The notes beneath the pieces were generated by a model that saw only the letters and a list, made by a program, of their open reading frames with translations, made no database searches and was not told the origin of the DNA. From Ophiodon elongatus (taxonomy: Eukaryota > Chordata > Actinopteri > Perciformes > Hexagrammidae), in the NCBI GenBank assembly GCA_016806645.1, contig JACSYO010000150.1:881501-945500 (forward strand): a stretch of 64,000 nucleotides of DNA. Direction: 5' to 3'. Each line of letters starts with the position of its first letter. Positions within the stretch are counted from its first letter, which is position 1. The position numbers were made by a program, and so were the translations under genes. This document shows, piece by piece, positions 49,001 to 61,449 of the stretch.

Positions 49001-51690
49001 ATACAAAGGGAACTTATCTTGCAAAGGTTTTCTGACTGACAAAACAAGATTTCACATTTTTTTTGATGTTCTGTTCACAGTCAGAAACAGTATAAAGATA
49101 ACACCCTAGATTCTGACTGAGGTTTGACATTTACAGCCAAATATCACCAGAAAGCAGCTTTGTTGATTCGGATGTGCTGCATTGTGTAGTTTCAGAATCA
49201 AAATCAGAGGCGCCGCAAAAGTGTTGGTTAGAAAATACATGACAACTAGCATGTAATACAAGTTGTGTGTCATGTTCATACCACAATGTGCATAACACAA
49301 AATAAAACAGCTGAGACAACTGAAAAATAGTCTCACACTAATTTGGAATTGCACTCTTATAACATTGTCGGACTCACGGTGGGCAGTTTAAAAAGGATCA
49401 GCTGAACCAGAGATTATTTTTATTTCACTGTCTTCTTCCTCGTAAAACCTGGCCCCTACATTACCCACAATGCAACCCGTGTCACTCGTTTCTAATATGT
49501 TTTTAATGTTCCAGATCTCACACATTGTAGATTTTAAAATGACTATATGTAAAGTGAAATGAGACACTATTTACGAATAAACCCACAGGGAATTATCTTT
49601 CATTATCTTTCAGCTCATTGTTTTTGTTTTACGGTCCACTGGTTTTACTGTTTCCGTTCCGACTCACTGATTTCTGAAGTGCTTTCAGTGAAAAAGCTCT
49701 GATTAAAAAAAACACTGTATGCTACCTGCTCAACACTGAACTGCAGCGACTTGCTCGTAAACATTGTGGAGCATTTAGCTGCTGCAGAACCAGAGTTGGT
49801 GGAGACCAAAAATGAAGCTCAAAGGAGAATATTTAATTTAAATTCACCAGGTCAACAGAAACATGATGCCAAATGAAAGCTAATGTTGCTCCGTGTCTGC
49901 TGGATGCGTGACCTGTTTGCTAACACATCGACCAAAGCAAGAAGTTGTTAATTCATAATATGTCAGTTTTGTTTTCATAGCTTGTCCAGCTGCCCCAATG
50001 CAGCCACGGAAAGCCATGAAGATTTCTTTAAGGGAATCTATAAAAATCTGCAAGCTGTGCATTGGATTAATTAAATTTAATCTGTATTCAATCTAATGTT
50101 TGATTAAAGCATTAAAGTACAAAGATAAGTGCTGCTAATTTGATTCAGAAGATGTTTGATCAGTACTTCATGATGAAAAAGGGGCGAGATATTCATCACA
50201 GATACTCCAGCAGTAACATTATTACTTTATTAATGTATAATCACGCTAACCCTCTCTTTCCTTAGAGGATATCTCAGTAGATTTATCTGTGAACATCTGT
50301 TTGAATCAACCAAATTAAACAGCGCTGATTTGCAATAAAATCAAAGTACTGCTGATTATCCTTTATTTATTTATTAAAAGCCAAAATTTATGTTTAATGC
50401 CATAACAAGTAACAACTTGTATCAAAAACAAGCATTAATTAACAATCTCTGCTTTACTTACATAAGTAACGAATATACAGATGAGCAGCACCAATATGTT
50501 TTTGTAAAGACACCAGCAAGAAGTCAATGATTAAAGATGTTAAGTTCCACTTTACTCCTTCGGTGTCAAATTTACCAAGAACAGTAATAGCATCAATATT
50601 ACACTTTACTCTCAGAAACTCAGCCAGAGGCAAATCCCAAAAGCCGTATGTGACAAAGGAGCCGGTGTTCGTTCACATCACTCACCACTTTATGAGACAC
50701 ATTTCTGCTTGTTTATGGCGAGGCTGCTGTTTATGTAAAAAACTCCTGTTAATCAACTCAAGACGTGTCAAATTCATTGTGTAGCAGTTTCTCCAGGTTG
50801 TTTTACTGCTCAGTGTGTTCATCACCTAATCGGATGTTTTCTGTGTGAAGACGACCCGACTGAAGGAACCACACATGAAATGACGGGGAGGAAACTAAAG
50901 GACAAAGAGAAGAACATTTCTTGAGTTTTGAAGATAATTATTCTTTACATTTTTTAACATGTTTAGACATTTAAACAATATTGTCAGAGTGAAAGTAGAC
51001 GTGACTGTAACCCTGTCAATCATGTCTTTTGTATTAGAGGAGTTGCTTGTAAGTATTTAAATCTATACAATTTTATTTCACTTCATTTTTTAGTGACTTG
51101 GCACAACTCCTCCTCTGCAGAGTTTATATTGTAATGATAGATGGGATACATTAGAACTATACTGAGGCCAAAAACGATCAGTAGCTGCAACCTCATCTTC
51201 GTGTGAGCACAGAGACTTTTTAAACCAGATTATTTTAAAGTATTTTTAAAAACAGGACCGCTCTGAATGTACTTGTACTTGTACAATATCCAGACACTGA
51301 ATGGCTGTTATACGGTTATATCAGTTTTAAGTCTTTTGTCTCTATGTGATGTTTTTTTTGTTCCACGTTGTCATGCTTTTATTTACTTTTTTCTTCTTTT
51401 TTACATGATTAGGGCCTTTATTACATATCTTAAGAGGAAAGTCTAGATATAGGATTGTTTTACAGTTTAAATGTTGCATAAATCAAATCAGGGACCAGGT
51501 AGTATTCCAGCACAGAAAACTGCACACACTGCACAAATAGAACGATGAACTGAAAGTTAATAGAAGCAAACTTTTTCCCCCATGGGCTTCCTATAAGGTT
51601 AATCCAGTCATAGACAGCCAGGTGTCTTCCAAAGAGCAAGTCTGCAATTTCGGACAGATATGGTGAGTAAAAATGGAATTATCTGGTGAC
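46080..51690. other. Gene-free unique DNA
   Basis: No exon, repeat family or RNA gene recognised. Enhancer-style AT-rich blocks occur at 46500-46830 and 48430-48640 (the latter with TTTAATTTGTAATGATTAAG). Confidence 0.4.
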
Positions 51691-51694
51691 AATG

Positions 51695-52590
51695 TTAGAA
51701 GAAGTACTCAGACCCTTTACTTTAGTATATAAAAGGAGAACAATACAACAATGTAAAAACATATTTATTACTGATTAAGAAGTCCTGCATTCAAAACCTT
51801 TCTGAGTAAAAGTGTAAATTTATTATCAGGTAAATGTTCTTTAAGTATCAAACGTGAAAGAATTTTTCAACAATGTCTGTAGGTAGCTACGAAAAGCAAT
51901 GCATATATTATGTTTACATCCCACAAAATCAATGGGATGGGTAAAACACTGGACTTTAGTCCAGGAGAAGAAGCATGTTTGTGTCTCGTGTGTAACCAGA
52001 AGTCACAAGAAGTTAATTTATTTGTCACGTAACTTCCATAGTTATTTTAACCCAAACGTTGAGTTTTTGGTCACGTAACTTTTGTTGACTAAACCTTATA
52101 TGTTGATTGTAAAGACTGTTTGTACGTAACATACACGTGTTGTTGGACATTTAGGAAAATGCACAAAATGAGGAATAAAGTTTATTTCGCTATCAAATGA
52201 ACCGTAGTAGGAGTACACTTTGCAGGAATAACTTGGATGTAAGTAAAATGGCTTCTGTAACTGATATGTTGTTGTATATTATATTATTGGATTGTAAATA
52301 TTGCTGCGTAAAGGTTTACGGTTTAAGCAGCATTTTAGTGTTGTTGATGTATAATGAAGCTACTTTTAACTACTTAACACTTAAGTGTTGGTTATTTCAT
52401 CTATTTAAAAAAGGTTTTCAAATGTTTTTAATAAATTTTTTGTTCTGCAAGAAAAATTACTATTGATGTGGAGTAAATGTAGTGCAGTAAAAAGTACCAT
52501 ATTTCCCCCTAAAAGTCTAACGTAAAATTAATATGCAAAGTACCTCGAACCTTGATACAGTACTTGAGTAAATTACTCTTGTTACATACC
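51695..52590 (+). repeat. Dispersed repeat (aagtact-type) with nested insertion
   Basis: Family start agaagtactcagacccttta and end tacagtacttgagtaaatta flank a foreign segment near 51890-52205. That segment contains cttccatagttattttaacc, shared with the repeat at 58.6 kb, implying insertion of one repeat into another. Confidence 0.65.
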
Positions 52591-53259
52591 AGTCCCTGAT
52601 GGTACACATTTCCAGAAGTATTTCTGTCACATTTGTGGTTATGATCGTCTTCACAACATAAAAAAAAAAATGCAAAATTAAAAACATCACTATGTCTTGA
52701 GGTACCGAATAAAAATGTCATCAAACATATTAACGTCGCCGTCACATCAATCACACATCAAAAGCAACGTAGAACCTGTCTTGCAGACCTCCAGTTTTTT
52801 AATTTTTAATTTTTTTAAGTAGACATCACTGTTACAGCTGTGGTTGCAGGTGCAGACGAGCACGCTTCTCCCCACACACACTATTGACTGCTTTAAAACG
52901 CTGCTATCCGCCTGGTGTTTAGCTACTCTTCAGTACAACTAGAAACTCAATCAGCACGAACTCTGCCCGCTCTCCCACAAGAAAAAGCATATCCAAACGG
53001 GACGAGCCTTGTCCTCACCTCTGTTGCTCGTTGCGTTTGTTCCTCACCTCCTTCGCAACAAAAGGAAAAGTACATGGGCTGTACAGCAAGAGCTGCCATG
53101 TTCGCATGCTCTGCATAATGAGATCTGATCACAATATGGACAGAATGCAGACATGCATATAAATCACAGATGTAAGAGCAAAGGCGTGATTGGATTGTTC
53201 ATTAGTCGCGTATGAAATTCAAATTCATGTGCTGAAAATCAGGTCTCAAATGAGCTGTA

Positions 53260-53830
53260 TATAACATTCAGATCATTATTATAGCATCAAACAACTATTT
53301 ACTGTGTAAAGATATAGTGGAGTAATGTGTACCTGAGCAGAGAATGACGTCGCTCTCTCTGTGTGTGTTGTAATCTGAGCTTCTCCTTGCTGAGTGCATG
53401 CATGTTAGTGCATGCATGTTTAGTGCATGCATGTTTAGTGCATGCATGTTAGTGCATGCATGTTAGTGCATGAGAGCTAGCTTATGGCCGCTACTCTGCA
53501 CTGCTAACGTATGGCGGTAACACCTGATAACGCCGTCCCGACCGACGGTGTCGTCGCGGAAGCATAGCACCCACCCCCCGGTCCCCCCCCGGTTCCCCCC
53601 GTTTCCCCCTCGGGTAACCACTGTTGGCTCTCTCAGCACTTTTATTACTGTTAGCGCCGTTAGCTATGAACCGTTGGCTCGCTCGTTGAGAGGCAATTTA
53701 AAATGTTCCCAATCTTTATCTGCACCTCTAAGGTCACGAGGACAATCTGATGTCAAACTCAATGATATTCCCAAATTCTCCACAGAAATTCAGATTTTAA
53801 CGATACTGTAAAGGCTTTAATTATGACCCA
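53260..53830. repeat. Dispersed repeat with gttagc motifs, second copy
   Basis: Parallels 6800-7125 (caaacaactattt, tctgcactgct...tatggcgg, gttagcgccgttagc, gttgagaggcaat). It carries the TGCATG array and a C-run cluster not present in the other copy. Confidence 0.65.
53394..53474. repeat. Minisatellite of gtgcatgcatgtta units
   Basis: Five full units of 14-15 bp plus a partial one. They give eleven TGCATG words on the plus strand. Confidence 0.97.
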
Positions 53831-53839
53831 GATGTCTGT

Positions 53840-55350
53840 TTACTGCTGAAGATGATTTGGCTTCTGCCCCTTGCTGTAAAAAATATATTGACTCTTTCCT
53901 ACGTTAAGTTGAACAGCTTGCTTTCTTTGAATCATTGTAACAGTTCTATAAAAAGTTTTCATTTTATTTTTGAAAAGTATGCAACAATCTGGGCCACCTG
54001 TTTGTTTTGCAACCTTTTGGATCCATATTTAAGTTCTTGTTATCTGCTGTTTATGTTAATTTTAGAGACTAGTTAAATTTGCCTTACATATTTTTTAGGT
54101 AGCATAACATCTTCTATAGGTTTATGCTCTTAATACATAGTCTTTTCTCTATTCATAAAATCTCCACTCAGTAGGAACACGTAATTGTGCCAAATGTTTA
54201 AGGGATCTATGAGATTGCATTCAAACAGCCTGAACATGTCTTTTCCTGTTTGTGTCTCATGCGGTTGTGTAGATATATTTAAATCTGTGACTGCCTTGTT
54301 CGTCTTTCCATTTATAGATAACGCTCATCCAGTTGCAATGCAAGACTTACCATTTCCACAAATAATTTTGAAGATCTAATTTCAGTAAAACCATGTTGCC
54401 AGATGATAAAACAGCATTGAAATATTGGAATCAAAGTTTTCTTGAAGCTCTCGGTTTTTCTTCCTGCCAGCGATCTCATTCCGAGACCTGCTTTAAATCT
54501 GGACCGTGTCTCTGCATGTCAAAGAAATGCTTCATGTTTTTCATCCTGCTAAGTCAGATTTCATTCCACATCCTTTGGGAAACAATGCTTAGCTAAGAAG
54601 CACTTCAAAAGAATACAACACTCAGTTGTAGTGGCTACGAAAAAGTTTTAATCAGCGATGATCCACTCTTTTCAGTCTGCGTCCCCTAGGGAAAAACGTT
54701 TGGCTCCAGTATTGGTGCTGAGACGTGCAGGAAACACTTCAATGTTTCTGCAATCATGAGGATGTCCAAAAATAATAAAACATGCAAGAATTAATGTCTT
54801 ACTGACTCAACTGTCTGCTTCTTTCCCTTTATAGTACTTGCTTCCTAATTAGAATAAATAGTCGATCTGTTGAGCACAGATTCAGATTTCCTTGAATTCT
54901 GGACGGACGCCGTTGGCAAGTGTGGCAAACACTGGCCACCAATAAAAGTCGAGTGGGCCTGGAAGCAGCATGGTGCCATGTCCCACTCGGAGGGCTGCTT
55001 TGGGTTTCTAGCTTGTGATTAGAGCGAATTTGGTCTCTGACCTCAGAGAGACACAAAAGCTTTCACTCAAAGTGCCGTGACTGCTGCATTATGAATGCAC
55101 CCGCAGAGTATTCCATCAGGACTGACTCAGCAAAGACTTCCACTCGCTTTCAAAGTATCACTCTGTGCATAAATGCCAGGAGCTGAAAACAGTCGTGAGC
55201 GAGGCCCGCTGAAAGCATTCAAGAGCAGTGAATCACACGTCAGCTGCCAAACACACAAAACGGAAAGCTGAATGTACGACGTCCACTCTTGCTGTGAGTC
55301 TCCATATTACACGTGTCCAGGTATTAGTGTCAAGTTTATTTCTAATATAT
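53840..55350. other. Gene-free stretch
   Basis: AT-rich unique DNA. The part at 54880-55260 is balanced and regulatory-like. No exon found. Confidence 0.4.
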
Positions 55351-55355
55351 TACAT

Positions 55356-55672
55356 TAGGGCTGGGCAATATGTTGATATTTTATCAATGTCATGATATGA
55401 GACTGGATATTGTCTTAGATTTTGGATATCGTAATATGGCTATTGTAATAAGTGTTGCTTTTTACTGGTTTTGAAGGCTGCATTAAAGTAAAGTGATATA
55501 CTTTTCTGAACTTTCCAGCTGTTCTTTGGTTTCCATTTACACACTTAGTCATTATATCCACTCTGTTCATATTTTGTAAAAGCACCAATGGTCAACCCTA
55601 CATATTCGATATCGAGGTATTTGGTAAAAAAAATACCATGTTCATTAATTTTCTTCATATCGCCCAGCTCTG
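55356..55672. mobile_element. MITE with gggctgggcaatat termini
   Basis: Left end tagggctgggcaatat and right end, reversed, cagagctgggcgatat form inverted termini around a 317-bp AT-rich core. Flanking 8-mers tattacat and taaaaaat agree at 5 of 8, suggesting an eroded hAT-type duplication. Confidence 0.7.
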
Positions 55673-55679
55673 TAAAAAA

Positions 55680-57110
55680 TTGACACAAATACACCTTTTT
55701 CCTCTACATTATAATGTGACTGTCTGAAGCTTGTTGTTCAGCCAATATGGTGAATCAGATTGATACACTTTTGAAAGCTCTTTGTGAAGAACAAAAAAAA
55801 CATTTAATGTGCCAGTTAAAAGATGCATTAAGTAATCGTTCAATAACTCTGATTCATCAATTAATCATCTAAAAGTCCCTCATTGGTATTCAGGCAGAAA
55901 ACAAAGATTTGTTTGAAAAATACATGTTGCAGCTGCCAGTAAAAATGAGGAAATGAGGGCTCATTCGATGAGGAAAAATTTGAAAGTTATCACAGCAGTT
56001 GTTTTATCTTTTGTCTTGACAATAGTTGAGTAGAATAGAGTAATACTAAGTGGGAACAGAACATGATAAACATCTGTGTTAATGCTGAAAACAAGAAAAC
56101 TATTATTAATATCATAATTGTGGTGAAAACTGGGTCAATTTGGTCGTGAATGTTGAAAACTGGGACATTTTTGTGTTTTACAGATATTTATCAGGACTTA
56201 GGTCAGCCAGCTTGAAACTATGACAATCCTGCACAAACTACAACGTCAGAGCAGTTTATACGGCAGTTAATGGTAAGGATACATAAAAAAAAATTAAAAT
56301 CGCTGCTGCTACTATCCTGCTACGCTGAATTAAATGGGAATGTCTGAATGTACCCTATTCTATTTCTATGACTGGGGCCCATTATAATCGTAATCACCTC
56401 ACATCACTGACTCATTAGAGAAGCTTTAACCAGTGAAAGCTTGGAATGTTTGCTCGATAAATGACACGAGAATTAAAAAAATACAAAATTGGTGTTGATT
56501 AATTTTCTGCCAACGACCAAGCTTTTGAGTGATAAATTATTTCAGAACTTAATCAGTATTTTTCTTCTCCATCTTTGCATACTGAAGGACCTGCTTAGCA
56601 AATGTCCTGCTGTACCATTTTATAAACCACTCACTTAAGAAATCCACTCTCCATTTCTTGTTATCATAAGTTTGTGACTATAGCCATAGTGTTTTACAAA
56701 CATTAGAAGTCTCAATCTTCCAGCGGAGCGCTTAAAGTCTTTTTTGTTAGCTCCCAGAGAGTGCATGCAGGGTTGATTCTCCAGCACGACTGCTGCATTA
56801 ATTCACAGAGGTCAAATGGAAAGCCTCAGCTCTGGAAGATGGATCCAAACTAATGTCACTCTGTTCGAGTAGAACCAAGCCGAGTGGAGAGTGGGCGCCA
56901 TATGCTTGGTCCTAATGCAGCAGTCGCAGCGAATGTGCATCGAGTTGACATCGCAATCTGGAGCCGTGCACGCCGCCGCGAAGTTTAACGGATAATGGGA
57001 TGTGAAACTGGTCACATATCACATCTGTGTGAGCGGGCTCCTGCTGACGCTCCCCGTACAATTTGTCACAATCTATTACAGTCTTCACCGCACACCGCAC
57101 ACCGACACCG
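55680..57110. other. Gene-free stretch
   Basis: Unique DNA. The part at 56740-57080 looks like conserved non-coding sequence, ending in a (CA)n array at 57110-57156. Confidence 0.4.
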
Positions 57111-57125
57111 ACACACACACACACA

Positions 57126-57156
<31 letters not shown>

Positions 57157-57439
57157 GCTGATTATTCTCACTGCCATTCTTTTGTGTAAATGCAGACAAA
57201 CGCATGAAAAAAGAAAGGCCAGCTCACCCGCACCAATCCATGCAAATAATTAAATTCAAACACAAACACACACACACATGCAGAGAAGTTTCTACCACTT
57301 CGTTGTGTTCAAACTTTCAAAACCAACACCCCCCCAAACTATTGTACTCTCAAACACGACAGCCAGCACACATTACACACAAACCCACACACAAACAAAA
57401 TGAACTCCCAGCTCGAAGAACAAAACGCTACAACATGCT

Positions 57440-57780
57440 GCGGAGACAAATTCCTTCCCCCACTCTTCTTTATTTAACATGCAGCCCATTAATTGTCCGC
57501 ATGATAAATTACAGCCATCTCAGCGGCCCCCATGTGACATATACACTCGGGTTGTTTATACGCATAGATGTGGCAACGTAATCTCTGGATTTGCAGGGAG
57601 AATGTCAAGGGAGAGCTCCCTCTTACTCGCCTTAATGAATCATGCTATAACTTAATTTTGAGGGAGCAAAATCACATTGGGTATGTGCTGAATGAACACT
57701 GAGCACGCGCATCAAGTGTGATTATATGCATTGAGGCAACTCTGGCAGGATAGTTACACATGAGGCATGACGCTCATGAC
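57440..57780. promoter_or_regulatory. Enhancer-like unique block
   Basis: Non-repetitive and non-coding, with clustered homeodomain-type words (CCATTAATTG, GATAAATTAC, CCTTAATGAATC). This composition is typical of conserved developmental elements. Conservation could not be tested. Confidence 0.3.
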
Positions 57781-57819
57781 TTGCTTCATCAGGACTTACA
57801 TGAGAACAGGTTTCTGTAT

Positions 57820-58072
57820 GGTAAATGGACCCGTACAGCCACTCAAAGTGCTTTAACACTACATGACATCATTCACCCATTCATACACTGATGGGAGGCA
57901 AAGGTGCCACCTGCCCATCAGGAGTAGGTACCATTCACACACCCTAGGAGTAGGTGTCTTACCCAAGAACACATCGAAATGGGCTAGCAGAGCCGGGGAT
58001 CGACCCGCTGATCCTCTGATTGAAGGACGACCCTGCTCACCACTAAGCCACAGTTGCCCTGAAGGGCATCCA
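57820..58072 (-). mobile_element. tRNA-headed SINE, reverse orientation
   Basis: Minus-strand head gggcaactgtggcttagtgg, box B-like GGGTCGATCCC and tail agcactttgagtggctgtac. A near-duplicate ggtttct(g)tatgg on each side (57810 and 58073) may be the target-site duplication. Confidence 0.75.
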
Positions 58073-58424
58073 GGGTTTCTATGGTCCGTTAATTTTTAGC
58101 AACATCTCTTGTGCTAAGTTGTCATTATTGACTCTGCACTACCTATTACAGCTATTAAATGTATTGTATTCTTTGACCAACACTTTGTCACCCCGATGCG
58201 CCAAATATACCTCAGCTCGGCCACTGCTCCTAACCTGCTATGACGCTCTAAGTCCCCCTCTCACGTCCCTTTTGGACGTGTCAGGGACGTTGTGTCAACG
58301 TGCGCTCGTTACATGCATAGTGTTTTTTCAAAATAAACTTTCGTCTTCACAAGAACTTACTTTTCGGCACCCAAACCTCTTGGTTCAGGCTTGTCTCATC
58401 CAGCATTTGTAGCAAAAGCTAAGA

Positions 58425-58940
58425 AAGACAATGTGCCGTAATTCGTAGACATCCCACAAAATAATTTCGTATTTTATCCACGTAATCATGAACAAGGAAG
58501 TATAAAGACCAGAAAAGCGCACACCAGGGAAGGTGGATGGGTCCAACAAAACAACGATGTTTCAGCCAGCATGGAGACCGCAGTTCATTCGTCACATGAA
58601 ACGAGAAGTCACATTCATGCTTTCATCACGTAACTTGCGTACTTCAGCAACGGCACTTCCATAGTTATTTTAACCCAAACGACATTCTATTTCTAAACCT
58701 AACCAAGTCGTTTTGTTGCCTGAACCGAACTAAGTATTTCGCGATCTATTCCTAAACTTAACCAAGTAGTTTTGCTGCCAAAACATAATTGTTTCCTGTG
58801 AAGACGGAAATGTATTTTGAAAAGATCCTGTGCATAATGAGCGGAACTTGCAACTTGTGTTGCTGGCTTTTGTAGAAAAACACATGAAAAATGAGTAATA
58901 ACGTTTTGTGAGATATCATACGAACCGTTAAAATAACTTA
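58425..58940. repeat. Dispersed repeat, longer copy
   Basis: Start aagaaagacaatgtgccgta and end gatatcatacgaaccgtt match the 10.8-kb copy. The interior has cttccatagttattttaacc and paired aaccaagt(c/a)gtttt words. Confidence 0.7.
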
Positions 58941-58944
58941 ACTC

Positions 58945-60395
58945 AACCGGGATAACGACTCGGGATGTCCTTAGTCCCTTGACTCACGTGACCAAATTTT
59001 AAGATTTATGTCCAGTTTGCCCTGGACGCTTGTGTTTGTCAGCGTGAACTATCTTGCACTTTATACAGTTGCTCTGAGCGTGTAAGAAGAACGCTGGTGT
59101 GATTACATCAAAGTTAGCTGCAGACATGGTGTGTCATAAACACATGGCTAACAGTGCGTCTGCGTCAGACGCCAAGAAACGCTGACCAAGCTGCGGTATT
59201 TCACGCAATGGGAGTGAGAAAGGGTTTTCTTTGACATCTTGTATGGTGTAGAAAGGGTTCAGGAACACAACAATATGTAGTAATGCTAACTGTAAGATGA
59301 GATAAACCTGTATTGATTACCAGCATGGAATTCTGTTTTTGGACAGAAATGGGTCCAAATGAATTGAGAAATGAAAAGCAATAAGTAGAACCTACACGAG
59401 AACATTTGGAGACAAAAATTACAAGGTGAAGTGACGGTAATGATATAAAGGCGGGTGTAGGAAGAGGAAGTCATCGGCTTGAGGGGTCGGGGACAGATGA
59501 TGCCGGGACGGAAGACATTTGTCTCCAGGTTAAATCCTACATAAGACAATAACGTTGAATATCACAGCTACGCAGACGACATTCAGTTTGACTTAGCTCC
59601 TTCACCAACTGACTGTGTTCCCTTGGTGAAGGAGCTTAGAACAAGTCGATTGCTGGATGCAATTAAATTTCCTTCAATTAAATAATGACGTGACAGCATT
59701 CTGTCTCGTCTCGGGTCATTTCAGACTCAGGTTGTATCACCAGAAAACAACAGTTGTTTGTTTGTTCAAATGCTTAAAATAACCTGTGTTTTACTGACAA
59801 GTGACCTCTTATGGTAAATAGTGTCTTTCCTCTTCCACGAGCAAGAGAGGAAGGAGGGATTGAGCATACGAAGTGGCTGATTTTATCAATGCAGAACATG
59901 GTTTGCATCTTGTCTCCTCAATACTACCTGTGACTTGAGGACTTTTTTACTGAATTTAGTCCTCGGTTCCTTCTGTCAAAATGCAGGTTAAATTCTTCAA
60001 AGGTTTTTGGTCCCTTGGGAAAGTTATCTAGGTGGAAACAACGTAATGTTTGTTCATTTTAACCATGAGAAGGTTTTTAAAACCTGTACCAAGTAGCTTT
60101 AGTTGCCAAAACTTGACCTAAACCGGTTGTGCAAGATTTTGAGGATTTTCTGGTTTCTGAAGGCTCTGACATGCAATGCATTGTGTTGTTTAGATATGAA
60201 GACTTTTCGCATACAAGCATACCACTTCCTGGTGGCTCTTAAATAAGGGAGAGATGGAAGAGGTATGCAGGATTGGACGATTCCACACGATTCATACGTC
60301 TGGTGTTCATTAGCAGTGCAGGAAGTAGTGATGCCCTAACCAACTGTTTTAGTTACCTAACCCCGGCCTTAAATCAATTCAATTCAATTTATAAT
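58945..60395. other. Gene-free stretch
   Basis: Unique sequence; no exon or RNA gene recognised. Confidence 0.45.
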
Positions 60396-60537
60396 TTAAA
60401 CTAATTTAAAGTTACTATAAGGAATTTCATTTTGTCTTGATTTAGTGGTCCATGTGGACGAAAGTGGTAGTGTTTCTGTGCACCAGAGTCCTTTTTGAAA
60501 ACTTTGCACTTTACTGCAGCAGGGCCTGACAGTCTGC

Positions 60538-60830
60538 TCAACTAAGTCCTGGTTCTGGTTCTCTCGTGCCTCCCTTCCCTTCCAGCGGGCCCAGCAATGC
60601 GGCCTGGGTCTCCAGCAGCATGGTGCTGGTGTTGAAGCTCTGCTCCTGGCCGGAGGAGGTGATGCTGCTGCCGGACGCTGAGCTCTCCTCCTGCCACCGG
60701 AGCTTCTGACTGCAGGTTGAAGGTGGCAGCAAAGCCGGATCTGGGTCTGTCTGTGATGGACTGGTTGCTGCTGGAGGCCCTGCTGGAGTCTGAGCAGAAG
60801 GAGTTTCTGCTGAACCTGCAGGATTTCATC
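60538..60830 (-). CDS. Possible terminal coding exon, unknown gene
   Basis: This GC-rich segment has strong third-position G/C bias, unlike its surroundings. On the minus strand one frame runs from a tcctgcag acceptor (about 60817) to TGA at 60538-60540. It is first Pro/Ala/Thr-rich (SAETPSAQTPAGPPAATSPS) and then contains KLRWQEESSASGSSITSSGQ and LLETQAALLGPLEGKG before the stop. A second minus frame reading SFCSDSSRASSSNQSITDRP also shows coding-like codons in the first half, so a one-base frameshift or pseudogene is possible. Plus-strand frames (for example LLEALLESEQKEFLLNLQDF then TGA) are alternatives. I do not recognise the protein, and found no partner exons between here and 64000. 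Confidence 0.35.
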
Positions 60831-61249
60831 TGACGGTCCTACAGAGGCATCAATATGTATGTGAGCGTAATCTGGGGTTTTGGAGAATCGTCTAATATTG
60901 GCGTTGTTGTCTCTTGATAGAGTTAATTTTTTAAAAGTAGTGGTGCGAGAAACCATTTAGTGTGAATGAATGTACGACTAAGGCTAGACACCTCATCTAT
61001 TTTTTAAACTAATACATCCATTGTTTCAGACCCTGTTTATTTATACACTGATGAGTCAATAACTCACACAGCTCTAATAATGACATGAATAAATCAGACA
61101 TGGTTGCCGGCCTGAAGAAATGCTGTCAGGTGTGTAAAACATCTAATCATCACCAATACTTGCGGTACAACATATATACCGTACATATTTTTATGCACTG
61201 AAAAAAAAGCTGTATTTAATTCATAAACAATTGAAATACACAGTAAATA

Positions 61250-61445
61250 TGGCAGCTGTGGCTCAGGCAGTGGAGCGGGTCGACCTTTAACCCCAAGTTT
61301 GGTGGTTCGATCCCCGGGTCCTCCTGTCCGCGTGTTGAAGTGAGAGATACTCTGAACCACCAAGTTGCTCCCCGGGTGCTTTAGAGCAGCTCACCTCTCT
61401 TAAATATCAGGATGGGTTAAATGCAGAGTTGGAATTTCATTCACT
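61250..61445 (+). mobile_element. tRNA-headed SINE
   Basis: Head gcagctgtggctcaggcagt, box B-like GGTTCGATCCC at 61304-61314, tail including gctttagagcagctcacctc. Same broad family as the copies at 15.2 and 57.8 kb. Confidence 0.75.
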
Positions 61446-61449
61446 TGTG

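Noticed and set aside
53394..53474. Regular repeat considered as a CRISPR-like array
   Set aside because: Units are contiguous with no unique spacers, and the genome is vertebrate.
61290..61330. Functional tRNA gene
   Set aside because: Only box B-like sequence is good; no complete cloverleaf, and the copy sits in a SINE. The same applies at 15.2, 41.1 and 58.0 kb.
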